A DNA stretch of 64,000 nt from contig NZ_JANYUY010000018.1 of the NCBI RefSeq assembly GCF_025060755.1, positions 1 through 64,000 on the forward strand, read 5' to 3'. The stretch's first letter is position 1. Each line of letters begins with the position of its first letter. The translations under genes were made by a program, and so were the position numbers. Shown here one piece after another: positions 7,605 to 16,397 of this stretch. The DNA comes from Paenibacillus doosanensis. Lineage in GTDB: Bacteria; Bacillota; Bacilli; Paenibacillales; NBRC-103111. The notes beneath the pieces were generated by a model. That model did not search any database. It was given only the letters and a program-made list of their open reading frames with translations, and was not told where the DNA came from.

Positions 7605-8057
7605 TCAGCTTGAGAGCCGCTGCACGATCCATTCGACTGCGGCGACCTTGCTCTGCACGTCGGCGCCCCATTGCTCGGCGTTAATGGAAATGATTTTGCC
7701 TAGGACGCCGGAGGACACGAACAAGTAAGTGGCTGCAGCAGCCACCAGTCCGTGCAGCAGCTCGGCGCGCCATCGCGGCTTCCGTGCGCTTGCCGGACGG
7801 GCTTCCGGCTGCCCGCTTGCGGCTCGCGGCGGGGCGGCAATAGCTTGCATCACCCGATCTTCAAGGCCGGGCGAAGCGTGGAGAAGCGGCAGCGAATCAA
7901 GAAGCGATTCCATATCGAGATACGCGCGAAGTCGGGTCCGGCAGACCGGACAGGATTGAATATGCCGTCCGATTTTTTTCAGCTCCAGCTCGGAGCAAGC
8001 ATTATTTAGAAATTGTTGAAGAGCGCGGTCGTCCGGATGCAGATGATGTTTGTTCAT
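7605..8057 (-). CDS. Zinc-finger (zf-HC2) anti-sigma factor
   Basis: 150 residues from the ATG at 8057, which has AGGAGG upstream; a longer in-frame extension lacks a ribosome site. The N-terminal cytoplasmic ZAS-type domain has the H-x3-C-x2-C signature (HIQSCPVC) that binds the sigma factor. One transmembrane helix follows near residues 105-125 (LVAAAATYLFVSSGVLG), with a short external tail. The gene overlaps the 3' end of the sigma gene by 56 bases in another frame, a common arrangement that keeps regulator and sigma in balance. Confidence 0.88.
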   Translation of the reverse strand: MNKHHLHPDDRALQQFLNNACSELELKKIGRHIQSCPVCRTRLRAYLDMESLLDSLPLLHASPGLEDRVMQAIAAPPRAASGQPEARPASARKPRWRAELLHGLVAAAATYLFVSSGVLGKIISINAEQWGADVQSKVAAVEWIVQRLSS

Positions 8058-8610
8058 TGTAGCGTACCTCCTGCCATTTTTGTTTGAGCAGCGCCTTGCC
8101 CCGATACAGTCTGGTTTCGATGGTTTTGAGCGGAAGCTGCGTCGCTTCGGCAATCTCCTGATAGCTGAGCTGCTTGTAATGATACAAATAAAGAATCAGT
8201 CTATATTTGTCGGGAAGCTCGGATAACAGCCGCAGCATCGTCTGCTGCTCTTCTTTTTGCAGCGCCGCGGCTTCCGGCTCTTCCATACGGTTGCCGAACC
8301 AGCCCTTGACTTTATCCAAAATCGCTTCGTACGGCTTGCGGCGCTGCGAACGGCGGTAATCCGTAACCAAATTGACCGTTAAGCGGTATACCCAAGTTGT
8401 AAACTTGGCGTCCCCCCGAAAATGAACCAGCGACCGGTACAGTTTAATGAAAATTTCCTGCGTCAAATCTTCGGCGGTTTCGCGATGCTCGACCATGCGA
8501 TATACGAGGGTATAAATGTAATGCTTATGCCGCTCGATTAAGAAGCGGTAGGCTTCTTCATCGCCTTGACGGATCTGGTCGACCAACTGCTCATCCGTCA
8601 ATTGCTCCAT
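8002..8610 (-). CDS. ECF-type RNA polymerase sigma factor (SigW-like)
   Basis: 202-residue group 4 sigma factor. Region 2 spans about residues 20-90 (TAEDLTQEIFIKLYRSL, TWVYRLTVNLVTDYRR) and region 4 about 125-180 (LPDKYRLILYLYHYKQLSYQEIA, TRLYRGKALL). It should direct RNA polymerase to its own promoter class when released by the membrane anti-sigma factor encoded next. The operon continues with two membrane proteins, which suggests that envelope stress is the signal. I could not identify an autoregulated promoter with certainty. Confidence 0.93.
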   Translation of the reverse strand: MEQLTDEQLVDQIRQGDEEAYRFLIERHKHYIYTLVYRMVEHRETAEDLTQEIFIKLYRSLVHFRGDAKFTTWVYRLTVNLVTDYRRSQRRKPYEAILDKVKGWFGNRMEEPEAAALQKEEQQTMLRLLSELPDKYRLILYLYHYKQLSYQEIAEATQLPLKTIETRLYRGKALLKQKWQEVRYNEQTSSASGRPRSSTISK

Positions 8611-8700
8611 CGTTTCACCGCCTTTGCATGTTGTTCTAAGTATAAGACGTCAGGCTGCCGTTCGCCCCCTTCAAATTCATCCAAAAAATTTGGCTTGCAG

Positions 8701-8728
8701 TTGACTTCCCCTCCGATGACGCTACACT
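8701..8728 (+). promoter_or_regulatory. Sigma-A-type promoter for the 570-residue protein gene
   Basis: TTGACT, 16-base spacer, TACACT, on the + strand about 60 bases before the ATG at 8791. Confidence 0.6.
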
Positions 8729-8790
8729 AAAGGGTAGGGATGAAACGTTTAAAGAGTTAATTTTGCATCGACTAAAACGGAGGACATCAC

Positions 8791-10503
8791 ATGACCACCT
8801 ATTCTCAAGCTTTTATAGAAAGACGCAACGCCATCCGCAAACTGGCCGCCAACAAAGCGCTGGAGCTGCCCCTCCTGCCGAGCGGCTTCTGGTTCCATAA
8901 CGATGTGCGCGATAACTTCTACTACGCCATTCATTTGTTTGCTTATTGCTCAGATCCGGGGACATGTCCCGAACTCGGCGAAACCGAACGCCAAAATGCG
9001 CTGAAGCTTGCCTCCGGCATGATCAGTAGAGTGCTGAGCCTGCAAGTGCAGCATCCGGAGCATCCGATGTACGGCCATTGGCCGCTGAATCTCGGCAGCG
9101 ACCCGGCTGCGGCGAAGCCAAGCGGACTTCCCGTGGAGCTGATGGGCTGCTTAATCATCTTATTTTATAACCAATATCAGGACGTACTCCCTCTGGAGCT
9201 GAAGAGCGAGCTGAATATCGCAATTGTTCATATGTATCAAAGCAGCGTGTACCGTCAGCAGCTGGAGCAAATCCATCATCATGAAGCCAAGCACACGTCG
9301 CTCAAGCTGCTGCTCGGGCATCAATTCGACGATCAGGAGCTGCTCGGACAAGGACTGCGCTTCGCCAAACAGCAGCTGGAGCATATCCGCACTTTCGGCT
9401 TCAAGGAATATGGCGCATTGCCGTGGCATTGGCACTGGATTCAGTCGTTTACCTGCGTGTGGCAGGTTGTAGACGATTCTGCGGTTCGCGAGACGGTTAC
9501 GGCCATGCTGGAGCATCTGTGGAGCCTGCGCGCCGATGTCTACCTGAAGGGCGCATGGGTCGGAGCGCAATCCAGGCAATGGCCCCATGACGGGCCGAAG
9601 GATAATAACACCTTGCTCGATTATATCCAATTCGGCGACTTTCCGCAGCCTTCTGTCATTACCCGATTGGAAGGAGCGTATTTGTACACGTACCAAATCC
9701 CGGAGAGCATGTATAAACGGGGCGTAGAACGCAGCGGAGCGGAGGAGCTGAAGCGGAAAATCCGTTTCGCCGGAGCGAACAGCCAGGTGCAGGAAGAAGC
9801 GCATACGTACGCGTATATAACGCCGGACTATGCCGCAGGAGGCATCTGGGAGCGCCGCGAGGAATTCGATAACGAGCAGCAGCGCTGGGACATTACGCTG
9901 CCGCTGACGGACCCGGCAGCCCAGGAAGGCGTGAATCAGGCGTTCTTCTTCCATCCGGGAGCCAAATACAAGGAAGGCGACGACCGTCACGCCAGCAATT
10001 ACGGCGAAGTTCTCCTGCATCAAGATACCGCGATTCAGCTGTGGGCGGTCCCGGCCGAGGATACGGCGGCTCATCCGGGGCTTATCGGCTGTCTGCCCAA
10101 GGGAGATTGGACATTTGCCGAACGCAGCGGCTGCGGGAAGGTTGGCCGTATATACATCGTTTTTCACTTGATGAACCCGTTCACGGCGGAAGAGCGCTCA
10201 GACCGCTTCTCCATCGCCAGTCCGCTGGTCGACGGCTTGAACGGAGTCGTTATGGAAGCTATGTCCGCGGAAGAAGCGGCCCGGTTCGGCATTAACAATT
10301 TGGCCCAGTTTGCCGCCGCGGCACAGACTCGGCAAGCGCTGTTCCAGCCGACCGTCCAGGAGAGCGGAACGGAAGCTAAAGGTGTCAGCGTCCGTTATAC
10401 GACAAGAAAGCGGGACGAGCTTGCTCTAACGCTCGGCTTCTCCGGCCCTCTCGCCACAGTAAACGGCACTCCTGTCCGCAAGGACGACTACATTATTCGC
10501 TAG
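8791..10503 (+). CDS. Uncharacterised 570-residue protein, possibly with an alpha/alpha-toroid
   Basis: I do not recognise the family with confidence. No signal peptide or membrane segment is visible, so it is probably cytoplasmic. The first 330 residues are helix-rich with many aromatic, His and Trp residues (HHHEAKHTSLKLLLGHQ, WHWHWIQSF), as in alpha/alpha-toroid folds of polysaccharide lyases and heparinases. The second half is beta-rich (EVLLHQDTAIQLWAV, GRIYIVFHLM), compatible with a sandwich domain. That layout would suit a heparinase II/III-like or glycan-acting protein, but this is inference. It has GGAGG before the ATG, its own promoter and a terminator, so it is a single-gene unit. 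Confidence 0.6.
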   Translation: MTTYSQAFIERRNAIRKLAANKALELPLLPSGFWFHNDVRDNFYYAIHLFAYCSDPGTCPELGETERQNALKLASGMISRVLSLQVQHPEHPMYGHWPLNLGSDPAAAKPSGLPVELMGCLIILFYNQYQDVLPLELKSELNIAIVHMYQSSVYRQQLEQIHHHEAKHTSLKLLLGHQFDDQELLGQGLRFAKQQLEHIRTFGFKEYGALPWHWHWIQSFTCVWQVVDDSAVRETVTAMLEHLWSLRADVYLKGAWVGAQSRQWPHDGPKDNNTLLDYIQFGDFPQPSVITRLEGAYLYTYQIPESMYKRGVERSGAEELKRKIRFAGANSQVQEEAHTYAYITPDYAAGGIWERREEFDNEQQRWDITLPLTDPAAQEGVNQAFFFHPGAKYKEGDDRHASNYGEVLLHQDTAIQLWAVPAEDTAAHPGLIGCLPKGDWTFAERSGCGKVGRIYIVFHLMNPFTAEERSDRFSIASPLVDGLNGVVMEAMSAEEAARFGINNLAQFAAAAQTRQALFQPTVQESGTEAKGVSVRYTTRKRDELALTLGFSGPLATVNGTPVRKDDYIIR

Positions 10504-10529
10504 TCCGCTAGTTCGGAGCTATTGTTTAA

Positions 10530-10570
10530 ATAAGCCGTGATGCGCTTTTTTCGGCGCTTCACGGCTTTTC
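10530..10570 (+). terminator. Intrinsic terminator, possibly bidirectional
   Basis: AAGCCGTGA/TCACGGCTT stem with an inner GCGC pairing and TTTT after it, following the 570-residue protein gene. It also lies just past the convergent GNAT gene. Confidence 0.75.
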
Positions 10571-10571
10571 G

Positions 10572-11039
10572 TTAAGTGCCCAACGAGGGCATTTGCTTGT
10601 AAAATACGGTGAGCGTTACATCCGGTGCGATCTCGATAATTTGGCAGGACTCGTAACCGTATTTGCGGTAGAGACGAATGGCGGGATCATTCTTGGTTCC
10701 GGTCGAAACCTTGATAGGGAGTCCGGGTACGGCGCAGCCTTCTGCGAATCGAAGCAATTCGCCGGCGATGCCTCTGCGGAAAAAGGACGGGTGCACCATC
10801 ATCCGGCATATGATCAGTTCCTTGGCGCTCTGCTTGACGGAGACGGCTCCTGCCAATTGCTCCTCTATAAAATAACCGAAAAATTGCTCGCCGCTTTCTC
10901 TTATCGTCTTGGGAGAATCCCATAGAGGGGGAATCTCGTCAAAGCCGATCCGTTCAGCTTCTACGCGGTAGGACAATTGTTGAAGCATCAAAAGCTCCAG
11001 CACCAACTGGTCGTTCGATAGATCGATGGACCGGATCAT
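10572..11039 (-). CDS. GNAT family N-acetyltransferase
   Basis: 155-residue GNAT-fold protein that should transfer an acyl group from acyl-CoA to an amine. The acetyl-CoA-binding motif A is visible as VHPSFFRRGIAGELLRFAE (about residues 82-100; Q/RxxGxG/A pattern). Motif B follows as NDPAIRLYRKYGYESC. The substrate cannot be told. It is alone, convergent with the gene before it, with AGGAGG at the start. Confidence 0.85.
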   Translation of the reverse strand: MIRSIDLSNDQLVLELLMLQQLSYRVEAERIGFDEIPPLWDSPKTIRESGEQFFGYFIEEQLAGAVSVKQSAKELIICRMMVHPSFFRRGIAGELLRFAEGCAVPGLPIKVSTGTKNDPAIRLYRKYGYESCQIIEIAPDVTLTVFYKQMPSLGT

Positions 11040-11136
11040 AGATTCCCTCCTGCTTACAAGTTATTAGAAGTATACACCAGAACGGCACCGATTCCAATCG
11101 TTCCCAATAAGCCGCCGCGAAAAAACTCCTTTTTAC

Positions 11137-11182
11137 GAAAAAAGAAGCCGTTTACGCAACATGACTGCGTACGACTTCTTCT
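11137..11182 (-). terminator. Intrinsic terminator of the gatCAB operon
   Basis: Minus strand: GAAGTCGT-ACGCA ... TGCGT-AACGGCTTC stem followed by TTTTTT, just after the gatB stop. Confidence 0.85.
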
Positions 11183-11197
11183 CCTTCACTGCGCCTT

Positions 11198-12643
11198 CTA
11201 TTGATTCAAGCACTCCACAATCAGTTTGTTAACTAATCCCGGATTGGCTTTACCTTTGGTTTCCTTCATCACCTGGCCGACGAGGAAGCCGACGGCTTTA
11301 TCCTTGCCCGCCTTGAAATCGGCGACGGACTGCGGATTATTCGCGATCACCTGCTCCACGACCGCTTTAATGGCGCCTTCGTCGCTGATTTGCACCAAGC
11401 CCTGTTCCTCTACGATCGTTTGCGGAGCTTTGCCGGTTTCCAGCATCGCTTTAAAGACCGTTTTGGCAATTTTGCTGCTGATCGTTCCTTTTTCTATCAA
11501 GCCGATCATCTCGCCCAGCCCTTTGCCGGTAATCTTGACGTCCTGCAGCTCAAGATTGTTGGCGTTCAAATAGCCGAGCAAATCGCCCATAATCCAGTTG
11601 GACACGGCTTTGGCGTCCTTCGTATAGTTCAGGCTCTCTTCGAAGAAATCGGCCAGCTTCATCGAGGATGTAATCACTTCCGCGTCATAGCTAGGAAGGC
11701 TGTATTCCTCGATATAGCGCTTCTTGCGGGCATCCGGAAGCTCGGGAATGCTTACGCGCACGCGCTCCTTCCATTCGTCGTCGATGTAGAGCCGCACCAG
11801 ATCCGGGTCCGGGAAGTAGCGGTAATCATGCGCTTCCTCTTTGCCGCGCATCGTCAGCGTCTTGCCTTGGGCTTCGTCCCAGCGGCGCGTCTCCTGCACG
11901 ACTTCGCCGCCGCCGTCCAAAATATCCGCTTGACGCCATTCCTCGTACTCAAGCCCTCTCTGCACGCCGCGGAACGAGTTCATGTTCTTCAGCTCCGCTC
12001 TTGTGCCGAACTTCTCCTGGCCGTACGGGCGAATACTGATATTCGCGTCGCAGCGCAGCGAGCCTTCCTCCATCTTGACGTCGGAAACGTCGCAATACTG
12101 CATAATCGCCTTCAGCTTCTCCAAATAAGCGCGCGCCTCTTCGGGCGAACGCAGATCCGGCTCGGACACGATCTCGATCAGCGGGGTTCCTACGCGGTTG
12201 TAGTCCGCCAGCGTTGCGTAACCGCCGTCCACGTGCGTCAGCTTGCCCGCATCCTCTTCGAGATGGACGCGGGTCACGCCGATTCGCTTCGTCTGTCCGT
12301 TCACTTCGATCTCGATCCAGCCGTGCTCGCCGATCGGCTTGTCGTACTGGGAGATTTGATACGCCTTCGGCGAATCGGGGTAGAAGTAGTTTTTGCGGTC
12401 GAATTTACTCTCCGTCGCAATTTGGCAGTTCAGCGCCATCGCCGCTTTCATCGCGTACTCTACCGCCTGCTTGTTAAGCACCGGCAGAACGCCCGGGTAG
12501 CCGAGACAGACCGGGCATGTATGGGTATTCGGCGGAGCTCCGAATTCGGTGGAGCATCCGCAAAAAATTTTGGACTTGGTGTGAAGCTCGACGTGAACCT
12601 CCAGCCCGATGACCGTTTCATATTTTGTTTCGGTTGCTGACAT
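11198..12643 (-). CDS. gatB: Asp-tRNA(Asn)/Glu-tRNA(Gln) amidotransferase subunit B
   Basis: Subunit of GatCAB that binds mischarged Glu-tRNA(Gln) (or Asp-tRNA(Asn)) and activates it for transamidation. It is 481 residues from the ATG at 12643, which has AAAGGAG upstream; a longer reading into gatA has no ribosome site. The cradle domain opens [15 protein letters not shown], with zinc-site cysteines in FCGCST and CPVCLG, followed by the helical and YqeY-like tail domain (last 150 residues). It is the third gene of the operon, ending at a terminator. Bacteria using this path normally lack GlnRS. Confidence 0.97.
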   Translation of the reverse strand: MSATETKYETVIGLEVHVELHTKSKIFCGCSTEFGAPPNTHTCPVCLGYPGVLPVLNKQAVEYAMKAAMALNCQIATESKFDRKNYFYPDSPKAYQISQYDKPIGEHGWIEIEVNGQTKRIGVTRVHLEEDAGKLTHVDGGYATLADYNRVGTPLIEIVSEPDLRSPEEARAYLEKLKAIMQYCDVSDVKMEEGSLRCDANISIRPYGQEKFGTRAELKNMNSFRGVQRGLEYEEWRQADILDGGGEVVQETRRWDEAQGKTLTMRGKEEAHDYRYFPDPDLVRLYIDDEWKERVRVSIPELPDARKKRYIEEYSLPSYDAEVITSSMKLADFFEESLNYTKDAKAVSNWIMGDLLGYLNANNLELQDVKITGKGLGEMIGLIEKGTISSKIAKTVFKAMLETGKAPQTIVEEQGLVQISDEGAIKAVVEQVIANNPQSVADFKAGKDKAVGFLVGQVMKETKGKANPGLVNKLIVECLNQ

Positions 12644-12671
12644 GCTTCGCTTGCTCCTTTCGTCTATTCTC

Positions 12672-14129
12672 TTACAGCTGCGGACGCCGTTTATGATGAT
12701 CGGTATGCTGCTCGTAAGCATGGGCTACGCGCAGTACGGTCGACTCGTCCAGCGCTTTGCCGATAATTTGCAAGCCGACCGGCAGGCCGTCCGCCAAGCC
12801 GCAAGGAACGCTGATCGCCGGAATGCCCGCAAGGTTGACCGGAATCGTCAATATATCGTTCAAATACATCGTGATCGGATCGTCCACCTGCGAACCGACT
12901 TTGAAAGCCGTCGTCGGCGCCGTAGGCCCGATCACCACGTCGTATTGTTCGAATACTTTATCGAAATCTTGCTTGATTAGGGTGCGCACTTTTTGCGCTT
13001 TCAGATAATAAGCGTCGTAGTAGCCGGAGCTCAAGGAATAGGTCCCCAGCATAATCCGCCGCTTCACTTCCGGTCCGAAGCCTTCGCTGCGCGATTTCAG
13101 GTACAGATCGAGCAGGTTTTTCGGATTGTCCGCACGCACGCCGTAGCGCACGCCGTCAAAGCGGGCCAGGTTGGAGGACGCCTCCGACGAAGCCAGCAAA
13201 TAATAAGATGCTACCGCGTATTCCGTATGAGGAAGAGACACTTCCTCGACGACGGCGCCGAGACCTTCGAGCACCTTCAGCGCGCTAACAACCGCTTCGC
13301 GGACTTGCGGGTCGATTCCTTCTCCCATGTATTCCTTCGGCACCGCAATGCGCAAGCCTTGAACGTCGCCGGTCAAAGCGCTCAAGTAATCCGGGATGTT
13401 CACGTTGGCGGAAGTGGAATCCTGCGGATCATGTCCGGCGATCGCCTGCAGCAGGTAGGCGCTGTCCTCGACGTTTTTGCTCAGCGGACCGATCTGGTCC
13501 AAGGAAGAGGCGAACGCGACTAGGCCGAAACGGGATACGAGGCCGTAGGTCGGCTTCATCCCGACGATGCCGCAGTAAGCCGCCGGCTGGCGGATGGAGC
13601 CGCCCGTGTCGGAGCCGAGCGAGAAATACACCTCGCCCGCCGCAACCGCCGCCGCGGAGCCGCCGCTGGAGCCGCCCGGAACATATTCGGTGTTCCATGG
13701 GTTATAGGTGGTGTGGAAGCTCGAATTTTCGTTGGAACCGCCCATCGCAAATTCGTCCATGTTCAGCTTGCCGACGGATACGGCTTGCGCCTCTTTCAAT
13801 TTCCGGACTACCGTAGCGTCGTAGACAGGGTTGAAATTCCGCAGAAATTGGCTGGCGCAAGTCGTCGTTACGCCTTCGGTCACAATATTGTCTTTGATGC
13901 CGATCGGCAGACCGAAAAGCAGCCCTCTCTCATCGCTTTTGCCGAGCTGCTCGTCCAATAATTGCGCCGTCTTGCGGGCGTTCTCTTCATCCAGCGTCAA
14001 AAACGCCTTGACTTTATCTTCCACCTGACCGATTCGCTCGTACGAAGCGTTCACCAGGTCGGAGACGGAAAGCTCCTTGGCGCTGAGCTTGCTATGTATT
14101 TCTTGTAATTTGAGATCAAATAAAGACAA
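12672..14129 (-). CDS. gatA: Glu-tRNA(Gln) amidotransferase subunit A
   Basis: Glutaminase subunit of GatCAB; releases ammonia from glutamine, which travels to GatB. 485 residues with the amidase-signature triad Lys-cisSer-Ser: K79 (GIKDNI), S154 (GGSSGGSAA) and S178 (DTGGSIR). The start codon is TTG at 14129, supported by GGGAGG about 8 bases upstream; no better ATG exists in frame. The gap to gatC is 32 bases and to gatB 28 bases, so this is one operon. Confidence 0.97.
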   Translation of the reverse strand: MSLFDLKLQEIHSKLSAKELSVSDLVNASYERIGQVEDKVKAFLTLDEENARKTAQLLDEQLGKSDERGLLFGLPIGIKDNIVTEGVTTTCASQFLRNFNPVYDATVVRKLKEAQAVSVGKLNMDEFAMGGSNENSSFHTTYNPWNTEYVPGGSSGGSAAAVAAGEVYFSLGSDTGGSIRQPAAYCGIVGMKPTYGLVSRFGLVAFASSLDQIGPLSKNVEDSAYLLQAIAGHDPQDSTSANVNIPDYLSALTGDVQGLRIAVPKEYMGEGIDPQVREAVVSALKVLEGLGAVVEEVSLPHTEYAVASYYLLASSEASSNLARFDGVRYGVRADNPKNLLDLYLKSRSEGFGPEVKRRIMLGTYSLSSGYYDAYYLKAQKVRTLIKQDFDKVFEQYDVVIGPTAPTTAFKVGSQVDDPITMYLNDILTIPVNLAGIPAISVPCGLADGLPVGLQIIGKALDESTVLRVAHAYEQHTDHHKRRPQL

Positions 14130-14161
14130 AACTGCATCCTCCCTTCAGCTGTATCGATCGG

Positions 14162-14449
14162 CTATTCCAAAACGGCAGGCACTCTAATTTGGCCGTCTTC
14201 CTCGTCAGGCGCGTTCAGCAGCACCTTCTCAAGCGGCAGCGACTCTCTGGCCGTATCTTCGCGCATCACATTGGACAGCGGCATCGGATGGCTGGTCGGC
14301 TCCACATGCTCCGTGTCCAGCTCATTGAGTTTCTCTGCATATTTTAAGATGGCGTTCAACTGCTCCGTGAGCTGTTCATTCTCTTGATTGCTGAGTTCCA
14401 GCCTCGCCAATTTCGCCACATGCTCTACATCTTTGATTGTAATACTCAC
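14162..14449 (-). CDS. gatC: Glu-tRNA(Gln) amidotransferase subunit C
   Basis: 95-residue small subunit that wraps around and stabilises GatA within GatCAB. It contains the family pattern [13 protein letters not shown] near the N-terminus and the conserved [15 protein letters not shown] segment near residues 51-66. The start is GTG at 14449, with GGGGGGAG upstream. First gene of gatC-gatA-gatB, behind a clear promoter. Confidence 0.95.
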   Translation of the reverse strand: MSITIKDVEHVAKLARLELSNQENEQLTEQLNAILKYAEKLNELDTEHVEPTSHPMPLSNVMREDTARESLPLEKVLLNAPDEEDGQIRVPAVLE

Positions 14450-14513
14450 TTGACTCCCCCCGCTTCGTAGTCACTTTCATTTTCGACAAATTCACCGAAA
14501 ACTCATCCTTAAC

Positions 14514-14542
14514 ATTATAGACCAGATGTATATTGAACTCAA
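14514..14542 (-). promoter_or_regulatory. Sigma-A promoter of gatCAB
   Basis: Minus strand: TTGAGT, 17-base spacer, TATAAT, about 65 bases upstream of gatC. Confidence 0.8.
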
Positions 14543-14559
14543 TTGCCCAAAAGCGCATA

Positions 14560-14616
14560 CAGAAACAAATCCCCCAAAGTGGCCGACGATCTAAAGCAAT
14601 TTCCAAACAGCAAAAA
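14560..14616. repeat. Short copy of the terminator-linked repeat
   Basis: On the + strand: AGAAACAAATCCCCCAAAGTG, then GCCGACGATCTAAAGC, then AATTTCCAAACAGCAAAAA against a terminator stem. It aligns with the first 35 and last 20 bases of the long copies, as if the central hairpins were missing. Confidence 0.6.
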
Positions 14617-14651
14617 CAGCCCGCCTCCGGAAAAGCTCCGAATGGGACTGC
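14612..14651 (-). terminator. Intrinsic terminator after the 126-residue protein gene
   Basis: Minus strand: CAGTCC/GGGCTG stem with an inner CGGA/TCCG hairpin, followed by TTTTTG. Confidence 0.7.
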
Positions 14652-14664
14652 CGTTGGTCATATT

Positions 14665-15045
14665 TCAAATCCAAGCTTTCAAATTGACTTGCTTAATAAA
14701 ATCTTCCTGAGACATAACATCCTTCGCGGCCTCGGCGGCCTCTTCCGGTTCTTCGTCCCCGTTCATAATGCGGCGGAACAGCTCTTCGTTCTTCGTAGCC
14801 AGCGCGAAATCGATCAGCGCTTCCCGCTCCAACCGGTCGACCTCCTGCTGAATGAGCACTTCCTCCAGCTCGATATCATCGGCGGCAACGAAAAAATGCT
14901 TGTTTATTTTAGGAACGCGAACCACATAATCAAACACGTTATCCGCATTGCGGTCGTAAGCGATAATGTATCCGTAATCCCCCACAGGCAAATTTTGCTC
15001 AAAACGGTCTGCGACGATATATACTTTTTGCCCCAAACGCAGCAT
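14665..15045 (-). CDS. Conserved-looking hypothetical protein, 126 residues
   Basis: No family recognised. The N-terminal 55 residues look like a small beta-barrel (MLRLGQKVYIVADRFEQNL, DYGYIIAYDRN, YVVRVPKI), possibly SH3-like. The remainder is acidic and helical (ELEEVLIQQEVDRLEREALIDFALATK), ending in QVNLKAWI. Soluble, no signal peptide. GGGAGG before the ATG and a downstream terminator support it being a real single gene. It lies between gatCAB and the divergent hupE-like gene. Confidence 0.7.
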   Translation of the reverse strand: MLRLGQKVYIVADRFEQNLPVGDYGYIIAYDRNADNVFDYVVRVPKINKHFFVAADDIELEEVLIQQEVDRLEREALIDFALATKNEELFRRIMNGDEEPEEAAEAAKDVMSQEDFIKQVNLKAWI

Positions 15046-15076
15046 ATGCCATTCCTCCCAAGACTAACGCGTCTAT

Positions 15077-15104
15077 TTGATTCATGGTCGAAATTCGTTA
15101 TGAT
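15077..15104 (+). promoter_or_regulatory. Promoter of the HupE/UreJ-type gene
   Basis: TTGATT, 16-base spacer, TATGAT on the + strand, about 35 bases before the start codon. Confidence 0.6.
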
Positions 15105-15137
15105 GTAGTAGGTAATCCAACATAATAGAGGTGTAAG

Positions 15138-16241
15138 ATGAGTCGATCCATGAGTGTAAATATACGTCGGTGTTTAATTCTATTAATTTTAGCATCTTTT
15201 TTTTGCATTAGCAATGATAGAGAAACGTCCCAGGCTCATCCTCTGAACAACGGCTATTCGGAAATTACGGTGCAGGAAACCGGAGTGGACTACCGGCTCT
15301 TTATTCCCGAGTATAGCTTGACCGCCTACGATACCGACCATGACGGCCGCCTGACGGAAAACGAACTATCCTCCCAGCAAGCGCAAATCGAGCAAGAGCT
15401 CCGAGCGCATTTGCAGCTTCAGCAGGACATGACGGATATGGAGTTCAGCTTCCGCGGCTGGCAGCGGACCGAGAAGGAATCGATTCCCGGCGTCAGCTTC
15501 TCTCTCTATTATACTAGCGCTCAACCGATAAGCGGCTTTACTATTCAATATAACCTGCTTTTTGACGATGCAGACCCGAATCATTTGAATTTTGCCGTTA
15601 TTTTGGACGGCGACGATGCGGACCAGACGATCTTCGACGCCCAGCACCGCACCTATCGCTATCAATCGCTGCATCCGGCTACGGCCTTGACGACGGTTTG
15701 GCGTTACTTCGTCCTGGGCATCGAGCATATTTTGACCGGCTACGACCATCTGCTCTTCCTGTTCTCGCTCCTGTTGATCGCGGTGCGTTACATGGACATG
15801 CTTCGCATCGTCACCGCCTTCACCGTCGCTCACAGCATCACGCTGATCGCAGCGTCGACGGGATGGATTCACCCGTCCTCCAACTGGGTCGAAGCCGGTA
15901 TCGCGGCCACGATCTGCTATGTGGCGCTCGAAAACATATGGTCGTCCAGGCACGAGCAGCGCTGGCTGGTAACCTTCGTGTTCGGCCTCATTCACGGCAT
16001 GGGATTCGCCGGCGCGCTCGGAGAAATCGGACTGCCCCCATTTGCCTTCGCCAGCTCGCTTCTCACCTTTAACCTCGGCGTCGAAACCGGCCAATTGGCC
16101 GTCGTGGCGGCCGTCATGCCGATCCTCTTATGGCTGCGCAAAAAAGCGGGCTACCGCGCTTTGGTGATTTACGGCTCGGCGGCTATTTTCCTGCAGGCTC
16201 TCTGGTGGCTGCTGGAGCGTATCGGGCTGTTGCCCGGGTAG
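15138..16241 (+). CDS. HupE/UreJ family membrane protein with an EF-hand-like N-terminal domain
   Basis: 367 residues. A signal-like hydrophobic stretch (about residues 10-24) is followed by an external domain of about 150 residues containing DTDHDGRLTENEL, a good match to a calcium EF-hand loop (D-x-D-x-D-G...E at position 12). The C-terminal 190 residues contain about six membrane helices, with the HupE/UreJ_2 signatures GIEHILTGYDHLLFLF, AHSITL and GLIHGMGFAGAL rich in His and Asp. HupE/UreJ proteins are linked to nickel or cobalt handling, but no urease or hydrogenase gene is near, so the substrate is unknown. Ribosome site GAGGTG. Confidence 0.85.
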   Translation: MSRSMSVNIRRCLILLILASFFCISNDRETSQAHPLNNGYSEITVQETGVDYRLFIPEYSLTAYDTDHDGRLTENELSSQQAQIEQELRAHLQLQQDMTDMEFSFRGWQRTEKESIPGVSFSLYYTSAQPISGFTIQYNLLFDDADPNHLNFAVILDGDDADQTIFDAQHRTYRYQSLHPATALTTVWRYFVLGIEHILTGYDHLLFLFSLLLIAVRYMDMLRIVTAFTVAHSITLIAASTGWIHPSSNWVEAGIAATICYVALENIWSSRHEQRWLVTFVFGLIHGMGFAGALGEIGLPPFAFASSLLTFNLGVETGQLAVVAAVMPILLWLRKKAGYRALVIYGSAAIFLQALWWLLERIGLLPG

Positions 16242-16276
16242 AGCCCGCAATCCGCTTTCACAAGCTTTCACAAACA

Positions 16277-16315
16277 GAGGGGACTCGGTAAAAGAAAAAG
16301 GTTACCGTCCCCCTC
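16277..16315. other. Strong hairpin after the HupE-type gene
   Basis: GGGGA-CT-CGGTAA / TTACCG-TCCCC stem with loop AAGAAAAAGG. There is no T run on either side, so I do not call it an intrinsic terminator; it may protect 3' ends or be a convergent boundary. Confidence 0.4.
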
Positions 16316-16397
16316 GCCGAGCTTCCAGCCCAAAGGGTTTCGATAACCTTACGTATTGCAAGCCCGCCCGGTCCGCTTAAGGCGGATTGATAGCGGT

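Noticed and set aside
8610-8700. ECF-type autoregulated promoter for the sigma operon
   Set aside because: Partial GAAC and CGTC-like boxes exist on the minus strand but spacing is wrong.
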